DNA from: Rhizobium sp. ASV8
Lineage (GTDB): Bacteria; Pseudomonadota; Alphaproteobacteria; Rhizobiales; Rhizobiaceae
Assembly (NCBI RefSeq): GCF_016429255.1
Contig: NZ_JAELUG010000081.1
Location: forward strand, 1-33,397
Direction: 5' to 3'
Length of the DNA stretch: 33,397 nucleotides
Under the pieces are notes generated by a model. The model made no database searches. It was not told the origin of the DNA and was given only the letters and a program-made list of their open reading frames with translations. A program made the position numbers and the translations under genes. Numbering within the stretch: the first letter of the stretch is position 1; each line of letters starts with the position of its first letter. Of this stretch, positions 23,527-30,430 are shown piece by piece.

Positions 23527-24273
23527 CTATTTTCCGCGGATGAGGCTGCGATAGCGCTGCTGGCTGCCCACAAGATGTCGGCGCATGGCTGTCCTGGCGG
23601 CTTCTTCGTCCCGGTCGGAGATCGCCTCGGCAATCTGGCGATGTTCGGCCTGAATCTGCGTAATGTAGTCGATGGCGGCATCTTTGTTGCCGTGATCGAG
23701 CAGGAAAGAGCGAGGGATCATGCTTCTACCGCTCAGCTCCAAAAATTGCTTGAAGCGCGGATTGTTGGTCGCGTCCGCTATGGCCAGATGAAAGGCAAAA
23801 TCGGCGTCCGATGTGGCGACGCCGGCGCGCAAGGCACGATCGATTTCCTTGCAACGTTCGAGGATCGCCTCCTCCTGTACCGGTGAACGGCGAACAGCTG
23901 CAATCGCCGCCGCCTCCGTTTCGACAGCGGTGCGCAGCTCCAGCATTTCGATAATCGACGAAATCCGGGCCGGATCCGTCGTAAGGAGACCTGCCGACGG
24001 AAATGACGGCGCCGCACTGACGAAGACACCGACACCGTGCCGCACGTCTACGAGACCGTCGGCACGCAGCGATGCAATCGCCTCGCGAATGACCGTGCGG
24101 CTGACCTTGTAGCGCTCGGTCAAACCACTTTCGCTCGGCAGCCTCTCACTGGGTGCAGATGCACCGCTCAGAATATCCTCGCGCAATTGCTGGGCGACAT
24201 GGTCGACAAGGTTGCGCTTGCCGGAAGGCTGCGCTTCGTCCTCTTTCCTTGCGATCAGGCCCTCGCGCCGCAT
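23527..24273 (-). CDS. FadR/GntR-family regulator, probable uronate-utilisation regulator
   Basis: A 248-residue repressor-type protein. The N-terminal winged helix-turn-helix is complete (VDHVAQQLREDILSGASAPSERLPSESGLTERYKVSRTVIREAIASLRADGLVDVRHGVGVFV). The C-terminal FCD domain shows the metal/effector pattern D-x-x-F-H-x-x-I (DADFAFHLAIADATNN) and later H residues (EHRQIAEAI, MRRHL). AGGAAG precedes the ATG at 24273. It is divergent from uronate dehydrogenase with 102 bp between the two starts. FadR-type regulators next to such a gene usually respond to uronates or their products, so it most likely controls that gene and itself; this is inference. Confidence 0.88.
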   Translation of the reverse strand: MRREGLIARKEDEAQPSGKRNLVDHVAQQLREDILSGASAPSERLPSESGLTERYKVSRTVIREAIASLRADGLVDVRHGVGVFVSAAPSFPSAGLLTTDPARISSIIEMLELRTAVETEAAAIAAVRRSPVQEEAILERCKEIDRALRAGVATSDADFAFHLAIADATNNPRFKQFLELSGRSMIPRSFLLDHGNKDAAIDYITQIQAEHRQIAEAISDRDEEAARTAMRRHLVGSQQRYRSLIRGK

Positions 24274-24288
24274 CCCATTCTTCCTCGG

Positions 24289-24329
24289 TTTTGCCGGCCA
24301 ATCCTACAGATATATGATGACTGGCAAAA
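24289..24329. promoter_or_regulatory. Inverted repeat in the regulator-uronate dehydrogenase intergenic region
   Basis: TTTTGCC at 24289-24295 and GGCAAAA at 24323-24329 are exact inverted copies with 27 bp between. The inner part is AT-rich and holds candidate -10 sequences for both genes (TATATG, TATTAT). The spacing would suit two operator half-sites or two separate sites; a typical compact GntR palindrome is not seen. Confidence 0.4.
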
Positions 24330-24375
24330 GGACATATTATAACTTACCCGCAACGAGATCGATCGGGAGACAATC

Positions 24376-25173
24376 ATGTTGAAAACTCTGCTGCTTACAG
24401 GCGCTGCCGGCGGCGTCGGACAGGCCCTCAGGCCGCTCCTGTCGCAAATTGCTGAAAACGTCGTCCTGTCCGATCTCGCCCCGATACGCGATCTCAGGCC
24501 GAGCGAACGTTTCGTCGCCTGCGATCTCGCCGACCGCGATGGCGTCACCTCTCTCGTTACAGGGGTCGACGGCATCATCCATCTCGGCGGCATCTCGGTT
24601 GAAAAACCCTTCGATATGATCCTGCAGGGCAATATCGTCGGCCTCTACAATCTCTACGAGGCCGCGCGCGCCGCCGGCAAGCCGCGCATCGTCTTTGCAA
24701 GCTCGAACCACACCATCGGCTTCTATCGGCGCGACGAGCGCATCGACAACAAAGTCCCGACGCGGCCGGATTCGCTCTATGGCGTCTCGAAGGTTTTCGG
24801 CGAGGCCGTCGCCAGCCTCTACTTCGACAAGTTCGGCCAGGAGACGTTGTCGGTCCGCATCGGCTCCTGCTTTCCGGAACCGCGCAACACGCGCATGCTG
24901 GCGACATGGTTCAGCGCGCGGGACTTTTTGTCCCTGTGCGGCTGCGCCTTCGATGCGCCGCGTCTCGGACACACGATCATCTATGGTGTTTCCGACAATG
25001 TCGAGCAGTGGTGGGATAACGGCAATGCCGCCTTCCTTGGCTGGAAGCCGCGCGATAGCGCTGCCCCATGGCGCGCCGAAATCCTGTCGCAAGCCACGCC
25101 GGAAGATCCGAACGATCCGGCGGTCGTCTATCAGGGCGGCGGCTTCGCATCTGCCGCCCATCCGGAAGACTGA
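24376..25173 (+). CDS. udh: Uronate dehydrogenase
   Basis: A 265-residue extended-SDR enzyme, equal in length to Agrobacterium uronate dehydrogenase (EC 1.1.1.203), which oxidises D-galacturonate and D-glucuronate to the aldarolactones with NAD. The nucleotide motif is TGAAGGVG at 8-15, with LSDLAP (D33) for NAD choice. The block GIIHLGGISVEKPFDMILQGNI at 66-87 is nearly diagnostic. The catalytic residues are S109/S110 in FASSNHTIGFY and Y135-K139 in YGVSK; FGQETLSVRIGS and FLGWKP follow. It is divergent from the FadR-type gene and converges on the sulfate operon with a 35-bp gap. The downstream steps of the oxidative uronate route are not in the window. Confidence 0.92.
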   Translation: MLKTLLLTGAAGGVGQALRPLLSQIAENVVLSDLAPIRDLRPSERFVACDLADRDGVTSLVTGVDGIIHLGGISVEKPFDMILQGNIVGLYNLYEAARAAGKPRIVFASSNHTIGFYRRDERIDNKVPTRPDSLYGVSKVFGEAVASLYFDKFGQETLSVRIGSCFPEPRNTRMLATWFSARDFLSLCGCAFDAPRLGHTIIYGVSDNVEQWWDNGNAAFLGWKPRDSAAPWRAEILSQATPEDPNDPAVVYQGGGFASAAHPED

Positions 25174-25208
25174 TCGGTCAACCTCGCTTCGACAAAGGCG
25201 CCTGACCC

Positions 25209-26255
25209 TCAGACACCGTTACGGAACAGCGTCCATCGGGTCGGCCTGAAGGCAATGCGGTTCCGATCGAGCGCATCCGCCTTGTTCGGCGGCAGCTCGA
25301 TCTCGATATTATCGTGGTTGGCGCCGATATTGAGCTCAAGATGCCTTGTGCCCGCGACGCGTCTGCTGGCGATAAGCAAGCCGGCAATAGAGCCGCCATC
25401 ACCCTCATGCAGCTCAATGTCGTGCGGGCGGAAATAAAGATAGGCCTCGCCATTCGGCTCGTGCGGCGTGCTCAACCCTAGCGGCCTGTCCTCGAACCAT
25501 ATTTCGCCGCTTGCGATGCGTACCTTGACGCGATTGGATTGCCCGATGAAGCCATAGACGAAGGGAGAATTCGGCGTGTCGTATATCTCGTCCGGCGTTC
25601 CGACTTGCTCGATGGCGCCCTTGTTGAGCACGACCACACGGTCGGCAAGCTCCAGCGCCTCTTCCTGGTCATGGGTCACGAAAACCGTGGTGTGGCCGGT
25701 CCGATCATGGATCTCGCGCAACCACTTGCGCAGATCCTTGCGCACCTGCGCATCGAGAGCGCCGAATGGCTCGTCCAGAAGCAGGACGTTCGGCTCGACC
25801 GCCATAGCGCGCGCCAGTGCCACACGCTGCCGCTGCCCGCCGGAAAGCTGGGCTGGATAACGCTTCTCCAGACCGTTCAATTGCACCAGTTCCAAGAGCT
25901 CCACCGCGCGCCTGCGAATTTCGTCGCGCGGCGGACGGCGCGATGCCGACCGGACCTTGAGGCCGAAGGAGATATTCTCCAGCACGGTCATATGCCGAAA
26001 CAAAGCGTAGTGCTGAAACACGAAGCCAATGTTGCGCTGCTGTACGGTCTTTCGCGAGGCATCGTCTTCACCGAAGAAGATCCTGCCTTCCGTCGGTGTT
26101 TCCAGACCGGCAATGAGGCGCAGAAGCGTCGTCTTACCCGAGCCGGACGGACCGAGAAGCGCGATCAGCTCGCTCGAGCGGATATCCAGCGACACGTCAT
26201 GCAATGCGGGAAAGCGACCGAATTCCTTGCGCAGGTTTTGAACGCGAACTTCCAT
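25209..26255 (-). CDS. cysA: Sulfate/thiosulfate ABC transporter ATP-binding protein
   Basis: A 348-residue ATPase of the sulfate importer. The ATG at 26255 is used (a TTG just before it is in frame), with AAGGAA 7 bp upstream. Walker A is GPSGSGKTT at about 35-43, the signature LSGGQRQRV, and Walker B VLLLDEPFGALD followed by VFVTHDQEEALELADRVVVL. The C-terminal TOBE-like region (YGFIGQSNRVKVR, then YLYFRPHDIEL) is that of CysA. It is the last gene of sbp-cysT-cysW-cysA, starting 11 bp after cysW. It supplies energy for uptake of sulfate, with thiosulfate possible. Confidence 0.94.
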   Translation of the reverse strand: MEVRVQNLRKEFGRFPALHDVSLDIRSSELIALLGPSGSGKTTLLRLIAGLETPTEGRIFFGEDDASRKTVQQRNIGFVFQHYALFRHMTVLENISFGLKVRSASRRPPRDEIRRRAVELLELVQLNGLEKRYPAQLSGGQRQRVALARAMAVEPNVLLLDEPFGALDAQVRKDLRKWLREIHDRTGHTTVFVTHDQEEALELADRVVVLNKGAIEQVGTPDEIYDTPNSPFVYGFIGQSNRVKVRIASGEIWFEDRPLGLSTPHEPNGEAYLYFRPHDIELHEGDGGSIAGLLIASRRVAGTRHLELNIGANHDNIEIELPPNKADALDRNRIAFRPTRWTLFRNGV

Positions 26256-26266
26256 CAAAAATTCCT

Positions 26267-27139
26267 TCAGTGACGCCGGCTGGCTGCGATCTCTTCGCTA
26301 TAGCGCATTTCCAGCAACGTCTTCAGTAGCAGTGTGACAAGGGCAAGCAGGGCCAGAAGCGTAGCAACGGCAAAAGCCCCTGAGAAATTATATTCGTTGT
26401 AGAGGATCTCGACCTGCAGCGGCATGGTGTTGGTTTCGCCGCGGATATGACCGGAGACGACCGAAACCGCCCCGAACTCCCCCATCGCGCGGGCGTTGCA
26501 GAGCAGCACGCCGTAGAGCAGGCCCCATTTGATATTCGGCAGGGTGACATACCAGAAGGTCTGCCAGCCATTGGCGCCGAGCGAGAGGGCCGCCTCTTCA
26601 TCGGCGCTGCCCTGCTCCTGCATCAACGGGATCAATTCGCGCGCGACGAAGGGGAAAGTCACGAACATCGTCGCCAGAACGAGACCGGGAACAGCAAACA
26701 GGATCTGGATACCATTGCTCTGCAGCCATGGTCCGAGCATGCTGTTGGAACCGAACAACAGCACGAATACCAGACCCGAGATGACCGGGGAAACCGAGAA
26801 AGGCAGATCGATTAGGGTCGTGAGGAACGCCTTGCCCTTGAACTCGAACTTGGCGATCACCCATGCGGCAGCGACGCCGCAGACAAGGTTGAGCGGCACG
26901 CTGATGCCGGCAACGATCAAAGTCAGCCGGATGGCTGCGAAGGTTTCCTCATCGACCAAGGCGTCGAAAAAGGTTTCAATGCCCTTTCGAAAGGCTTCGA
27001 CGAACACGGCGGCCAGAGGCAGAAGCACCATCAGGGTCAGGAAGGCCAGCGAAATCAGCACAAAGATAATGCGGGCAATCCGGCTTTCCGTGATGACCGA
27101 CTGTTCCACAGCGGGCGCGGCAGAAAGATCATGCGCCAT
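26267..27139 (-). CDS. cysW: Sulfate/thiosulfate ABC transporter permease
   Basis: A 290-residue inner-membrane permease with six hydrophobic segments. CysW markers include the N-terminal FLTLMVLLPLAAVFVEAFRKGIETFFDAL, the conserved LIDLPFSVSPVISGLVFVLLFG, the EAA loop (EEAALSLGANGWQTFWYVTLPNIKWGLLYG) and the striking NARAMGEFGAVSVVSGHIRGETNTMPL. It overlaps the upstream cysT gene by 11 bp, so translation is probably coupled. It forms the channel together with CysT. Confidence 0.94.
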   Translation of the reverse strand: MAHDLSAAPAVEQSVITESRIARIIFVLISLAFLTLMVLLPLAAVFVEAFRKGIETFFDALVDEETFAAIRLTLIVAGISVPLNLVCGVAAAWVIAKFEFKGKAFLTTLIDLPFSVSPVISGLVFVLLFGSNSMLGPWLQSNGIQILFAVPGLVLATMFVTFPFVARELIPLMQEQGSADEEAALSLGANGWQTFWYVTLPNIKWGLLYGVLLCNARAMGEFGAVSVVSGHIRGETNTMPLQVEILYNEYNFSGAFAVATLLALLALVTLLLKTLLEMRYSEEIAASRRH

Positions 27140-27986
27140 AGCCGTACCTCCTTCTGCTCCAGGCCTGAATGAGATTGATGATCAGAAGCATGGTGAAGGA
27201 AATGAACAGCATCACGGTCGCGATCGCCGTCGCTGCCGCGTAGTTATATTCCTCGAGGCGGATGACGATCAGCAGCGGAGCGATTTCCGAGACGTAAGGC
27301 TTATTCCCGGCGATGAAGATGACCGAGCCGTATTCGCCGGCGGCACGGGCAAAAGCCAGCGCAAAGCCTGTGAGCGCAGCCGGCGCCAAGCCGGGTAGCA
27401 AGACGCGGGTGATCGTCTGGAAGCGGGTCGCTCCCAAGGTCGCCGCCGCCTCCTCCACCTCACGGTCGATCTCCTCCATGACAGGCTGGGCCGTACGCAC
27501 CACAAAGGGCAGGCCAACGAAAATCAGCGCGATGACGATGCCGATCGGGGTGAAGGCAATCCTGATGCCGAGCGGGGCCAGGAACTGGCCGATCCAGCCA
27601 TTCGGCGCATAGAGCGTCGTCAGCGCGATGCCGGCGACGGCCGTCGGCAAGGCAAACGGCAAATCGACCATGGCGTCGAGGATGCGCTTGCCGGGAAAGC
27701 GGTATCGTACCAACACCCAGGCAAGGATGAGCCCGAGGACAGCGTTGACGAGCGCAGCGACGAAAGCGCCGCCAAAGCTCATCCGCAGCGCATAGAGCGT
27801 GCGCACATCAAGAGCCAGAGCCCAGAATTTCGACCAGCCGAGAGCGCTGCTCTTCCACAGCAATCCAGACAGCGGAATGAGAACGATGAAGATGAGCCAA
27901 GCCAAGGTAACGCCGAGCGCCAATCCGAAGCCCGGAATGACACTCGGCTGCCGAAACCGCCACCGTTTGCGGGTTATGGAATGCAT
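27129..27986 (-). CDS. cysT: Sulfate/thiosulfate ABC transporter permease
   Basis: A 285-residue permease with about six membrane segments. Markers of CysT (CysU) are VIPGFGLALGVTLAWLIFIVLIPLSGL, MSFGGAFVAALVNAVLGLILAWVLVRYRFPGKRILDAMVDLPFALPTAVAGI, the EAA loop EEAAATLGATRFQTITRVLLPGLAPAALTGFALAFARAAGEYGSVIFIAGN, and the end in SRRRYGYGA. Its ATG is 6 bp past the sbp stop, so the two genes are cotranscribed. It overlaps cysW by 11 bp. Confidence 0.94.
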   Translation of the reverse strand: MHSITRKRWRFRQPSVIPGFGLALGVTLAWLIFIVLIPLSGLLWKSSALGWSKFWALALDVRTLYALRMSFGGAFVAALVNAVLGLILAWVLVRYRFPGKRILDAMVDLPFALPTAVAGIALTTLYAPNGWIGQFLAPLGIRIAFTPIGIVIALIFVGLPFVVRTAQPVMEEIDREVEEAAATLGATRFQTITRVLLPGLAPAALTGFALAFARAAGEYGSVIFIAGNKPYVSEIAPLLIVIRLEEYNYAAATAIATVMLFISFTMLLIINLIQAWSRRRYGYGA

Positions 27987-27992
27987 TCAGAC

Positions 27993-29021
27993 TTATTGCC
28001 CCGGCTTGTAGATCTGATCGAAGACGCCACCGTCATCGAAGAACTTCGGCTGAGCTTGGCTCCATCCGCCGAAATCGTCAATCGTCGCGAGCTTCAAGGC
28101 CGGGAAACGGGCGATATCCTTGGGATCGGCCGCTTCCGGCTTGGTCGGCCGGTAATAATGCTTGGCGGCGATCTTCTGGCCCTCGTCCGAGTAGAGATAG
28201 TTCAAATAGGCTTCCGCGATCTTGCGGGTGCCTTTCTTGTCGACATTGCCATCGACGACCGCGACCGGAGGATCGGCGCGGATTGAGACGGATGGGGTTA
28301 CGATCTCGAATTTATCGGGACCGAGTTCGTCGAGGGAGAGGTAGGCCTCATTTTCCCAGGCGAGCAGCACATCGCCGAGCCCGCGCTGTACGAAGGTCGT
28401 CGTCGCGCCGCGTGCGCCGGTATCGAGCACGGGAACATGCTTCAAAAGCTTGGAGACATACTCCTGCGCCTTGGCGTCATCGCCGCCATCGGCCTGCTTG
28501 GCCCAGGCCCATGCCGCCAGAATATTCCAGCGAGCGCCACCCGATGTCTTCGGATTCGGTGTGATGACTTCAACGCCATCCTTGACCAGGTCCGGCCAGT
28601 CCTTGATGGCCTTCGGGTTGCCCTTGCGCACCAGGAAAACGATGGTCGAAGTGTAGGGAACGGAATTGTTGGGGAACTTGGTTTTCCAATCGGCTGGGAT
28701 CTTGTGCGTGGCCTTGGCGATTGCGTCGATATCGCCTTCGAGCGCCAGCGTCACGACATCGGCGTCGAGACCATCGATGACCGAGCGTGCCTGGGCACCG
28801 GAACCACCATGCGAAGCCTTGATGTTGATCGTTTCGCCGGTGTCCTTCTTCCACTTTGCAGCAAAGACGGTATTGAAATCCTTATACAACTCACGCGTCG
28901 GATCGTAGGAGACATTCAGAAGCGTCTTGTCCGCCGCCCATGTCGGCGCAACCGCCGCAATCGAAAAACTGCCGATCAAAACTGCGGTGGCGAGAAGCCG
29001 GGAAAGCCTTATCGTCTGCAT
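27993..29021 (-). CDS. sbp: Sulfate-binding periplasmic protein
   Basis: A 342-residue sulfate-binding protein with a signal peptide (MQTIRLSRLLATAVLIGSFSIAAVAPTWA, cleavage near residue 29). The mature start DKTLLNVSYDPTRELYKDFN, the KASHGGSGAQARSVIDGLDADVVTLALEGDID block, and GNPKAIKDWPDLVKDGVEVITPNPKTSGGARW are the typical anion-binding segments of Sbp/CysP. The wording GGSGAQAR and SGGARWN include serine and glycine residues that bind sulfate by hydrogen bonds. GGGGG lies about 9 bp before the ATG. It is the first gene of the operon. Sbp and CysP are hard to separate by eye, so the exact name is tentative. Confidence 0.92.
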   Translation of the reverse strand: MQTIRLSRLLATAVLIGSFSIAAVAPTWAADKTLLNVSYDPTRELYKDFNTVFAAKWKKDTGETINIKASHGGSGAQARSVIDGLDADVVTLALEGDIDAIAKATHKIPADWKTKFPNNSVPYTSTIVFLVRKGNPKAIKDWPDLVKDGVEVITPNPKTSGGARWNILAAWAWAKQADGGDDAKAQEYVSKLLKHVPVLDTGARGATTTFVQRGLGDVLLAWENEAYLSLDELGPDKFEIVTPSVSIRADPPVAVVDGNVDKKGTRKIAEAYLNYLYSDEGQKIAAKHYYRPTKPEAADPKDIARFPALKLATIDDFGGWSQAQPKFFDDGGVFDQIYKPGQ

Positions 29022-29195
29022 GGATGAACCCCCTTCGTTTGCCCCTAAACCCTATCAACTTGGTCGTATAAAGTAACGAAGACCGTTCCCGTTTTCAGGA
29101 ACTTCGGAGAACAGCATCCCATAGAATCCAGAAAAGTGAAATCACATTCCCGCGGGAGGGCGCAACGCCACAATCACCAGTAACCGATGCCGGGA

Positions 29196-29639
29196 TCAGA
29201 CGTGAAAGATGGAATAGAGTTCGTCGGCGCTTTTTGCCTGTTTCATCGCAGCCTGTACGCCTTCAGCCCTCAGCCGTCTGGCGATGGCGGCCAGCACGTT
29301 GAGATATTCGCTGCGGCCGCCCTCGCCGAAAAGCAGCAAGAAAGCCCATTCGGTCGGGATATCGTCGATGGCCTCGAAGTCCACCGGCTGAGCGAAACGG
29401 GCTAGAAGCCCCCGCGGCCTCGTCATGCCGGCGATCGCAGCGTGAGGAACCGCCACACCGTTGCCGATGCCAGTCGTTCCAAGCTTCTCGCGCGTTTCAA
29501 GCGCTCGCAGCACGACCGAACCATCAAGGCCGAAACAGCTGGCTGCCTTCGTGGATAGGATCTGCAACGCCCGCCATTTTGTCGGTGCGGCCACTCCGAT
29601 GAAAACATGTTCGGGCAGGATGATGGTGGAGAGGTCCAT
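29196..29639 (-). CDS. PtsN-like EIIA (nitrogen-PTS type) protein
   Basis: A 147-residue EIIA domain of the fructose/nitrogen family. The phosphorylatable histidine is H66 in GIGNGVAVPHAAI, preceded by the conserved REKLGTTGIG. The rest (FAQPVDFEAIDDIPTEWAFLLLFGEGGRSEYLNVLAAIARRLR) keeps the family's core fold. It has no membrane part and no linked EIIB/EIIC gene, so it is a regulatory rather than sugar-transporting EIIA. It follows kdpE by 98 bp in the same direction. In E. coli EIIANtr binds KdpD and TrkA, so a link with potassium control is attractive. It differs from the usual rhizobial ptsN, which lies by rpoN, and may be a paralogue. Confidence 0.85.
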   Translation of the reverse strand: MDLSTIILPEHVFIGVAAPTKWRALQILSTKAASCFGLDGSVVLRALETREKLGTTGIGNGVAVPHAAIAGMTRPRGLLARFAQPVDFEAIDDIPTEWAFLLLFGEGGRSEYLNVLAAIARRLRAEGVQAAMKQAKSADELYSIFHV

Positions 29640-29687
29640 GGTCGCTCTTGGTGGTCGGACAATCGGCTATTTATGCATAAGGCTCAT

Positions 29688-29726
29688 CGGATACGGGGCG
29701 GCACCTCCGGCCACGCGCCGTATCCG
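29688..29726 (-). terminator. Hairpin between kdpE and the EIIA gene
   Basis: CGGATACGG at 29688-29696 pairs with CCGTATCCG at 29718-29726, a 9-bp stem with a 21-base loop, starting 12 bp beyond the kdpE stop. No U-tract follows on the minus strand, so it may attenuate or process the transcript rather than end it. Confidence 0.4.
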
Positions 29727-29737
29727 GATCCGTCATC

Positions 29738-30430
29738 TCATTCCGGCTCGCGAAGGCGATAGCCGACGCCGGTTTCGGTGGTGATATAGTGGGGTTGATC
29801 GGGGATTTGCTCGATCTTCTGCCTGAGCTGGCGAACATAGACGCGAAGGTACTGCACATCCGCGGCCGGCCCCCAGATCTGCTTCAGCAGGAACTGATGG
29901 GTGAGCACCTTGCCCGCGTGCTGCGCGAGCACCCGCAGAATATCGTACTCCTTCGGCGACAGCTTGATCTCGCTGCCATCCACCTTGACGATGCGCTTGA
30001 CGAGATCGATCGACAGGCCGCCGGTCTGGAAGATCGCCTTTTCGCCCTGCTGCTGCAAACGATGACGCAGGGCGACGCGAATGCGCGCCGCAAGCTCGTT
30101 GACGCCAAATGGCTTGGTGATGTAGTCGTCCGCGCCGCTTTCCAGGGCCTTGACGATACCGGCCTCATCGGTGCGGCTCGACAGGATCACTACTGGTATC
30201 TGCACCCCGTCTTCACGCCACTCGATCAGCAGATCCTGCCCGGACTTGTCGGGCAGACCGAGATCGAGCACCACCAGATCGGGCCGATCCTCATTGACCG
30301 AAGCCTGAGCTGCGGCGGCATTTTGGGCCTCGTTGACAACGTAGCCCTGGGCACCGAGGCCGACGCGCAGCAATTTGCGGATCGGCGGTTCGTCGTCGAC
30401 GACGAGAATCTTGACGGCAGTCGTGTTCAT
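29738..30430 (-). CDS. kdpE: KdpE response regulator
   Basis: A 230-residue OmpR-family regulator. The receiver domain has the acidic pocket D12-D13 in LVVDDEPPIRKLL, the phosphoacceptor D56 in VVLDLGLPD, and the conserved lysine in DYITKPFG. The C-terminal winged helix shows LSPKEYDILRVLAQHAGKVLTHQFLLKQIWGPA with YLRVYVRQLRQKIEQIPDQPHYITTETGVGYRL, the KdpE wording. It overlaps kdpD by ATGA at 30427-30430. Its usual role is to activate kdpFABC when potassium or turgor is low. The EIIA gene lies next downstream. Confidence 0.95.
   Translation of the reverse strand: MNTTAVKILVVDDEPPIRKLLRVGLGAQGYVVNEAQNAAAAQASVNEDRPDLVVLDLGLPDKSGQDLLIEWREDGVQIPVVILSSRTDEAGIVKALESGADDYITKPFGVNELAARIRVALRHRLQQQGEKAIFQTGGLSIDLVKRIVKVDGSEIKLSPKEYDILRVLAQHAGKVLTHQFLLKQIWGPAADVQYLRVYVRQLRQKIEQIPDQPHYITTETGVGYRLREPE

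Noticed and set aside
29671..29680. The 10-bp palindrome TTATGCATAA before the EIIA gene
   Set aside because: Too short and too AT-rich to separate from chance; at most part of a promoter.
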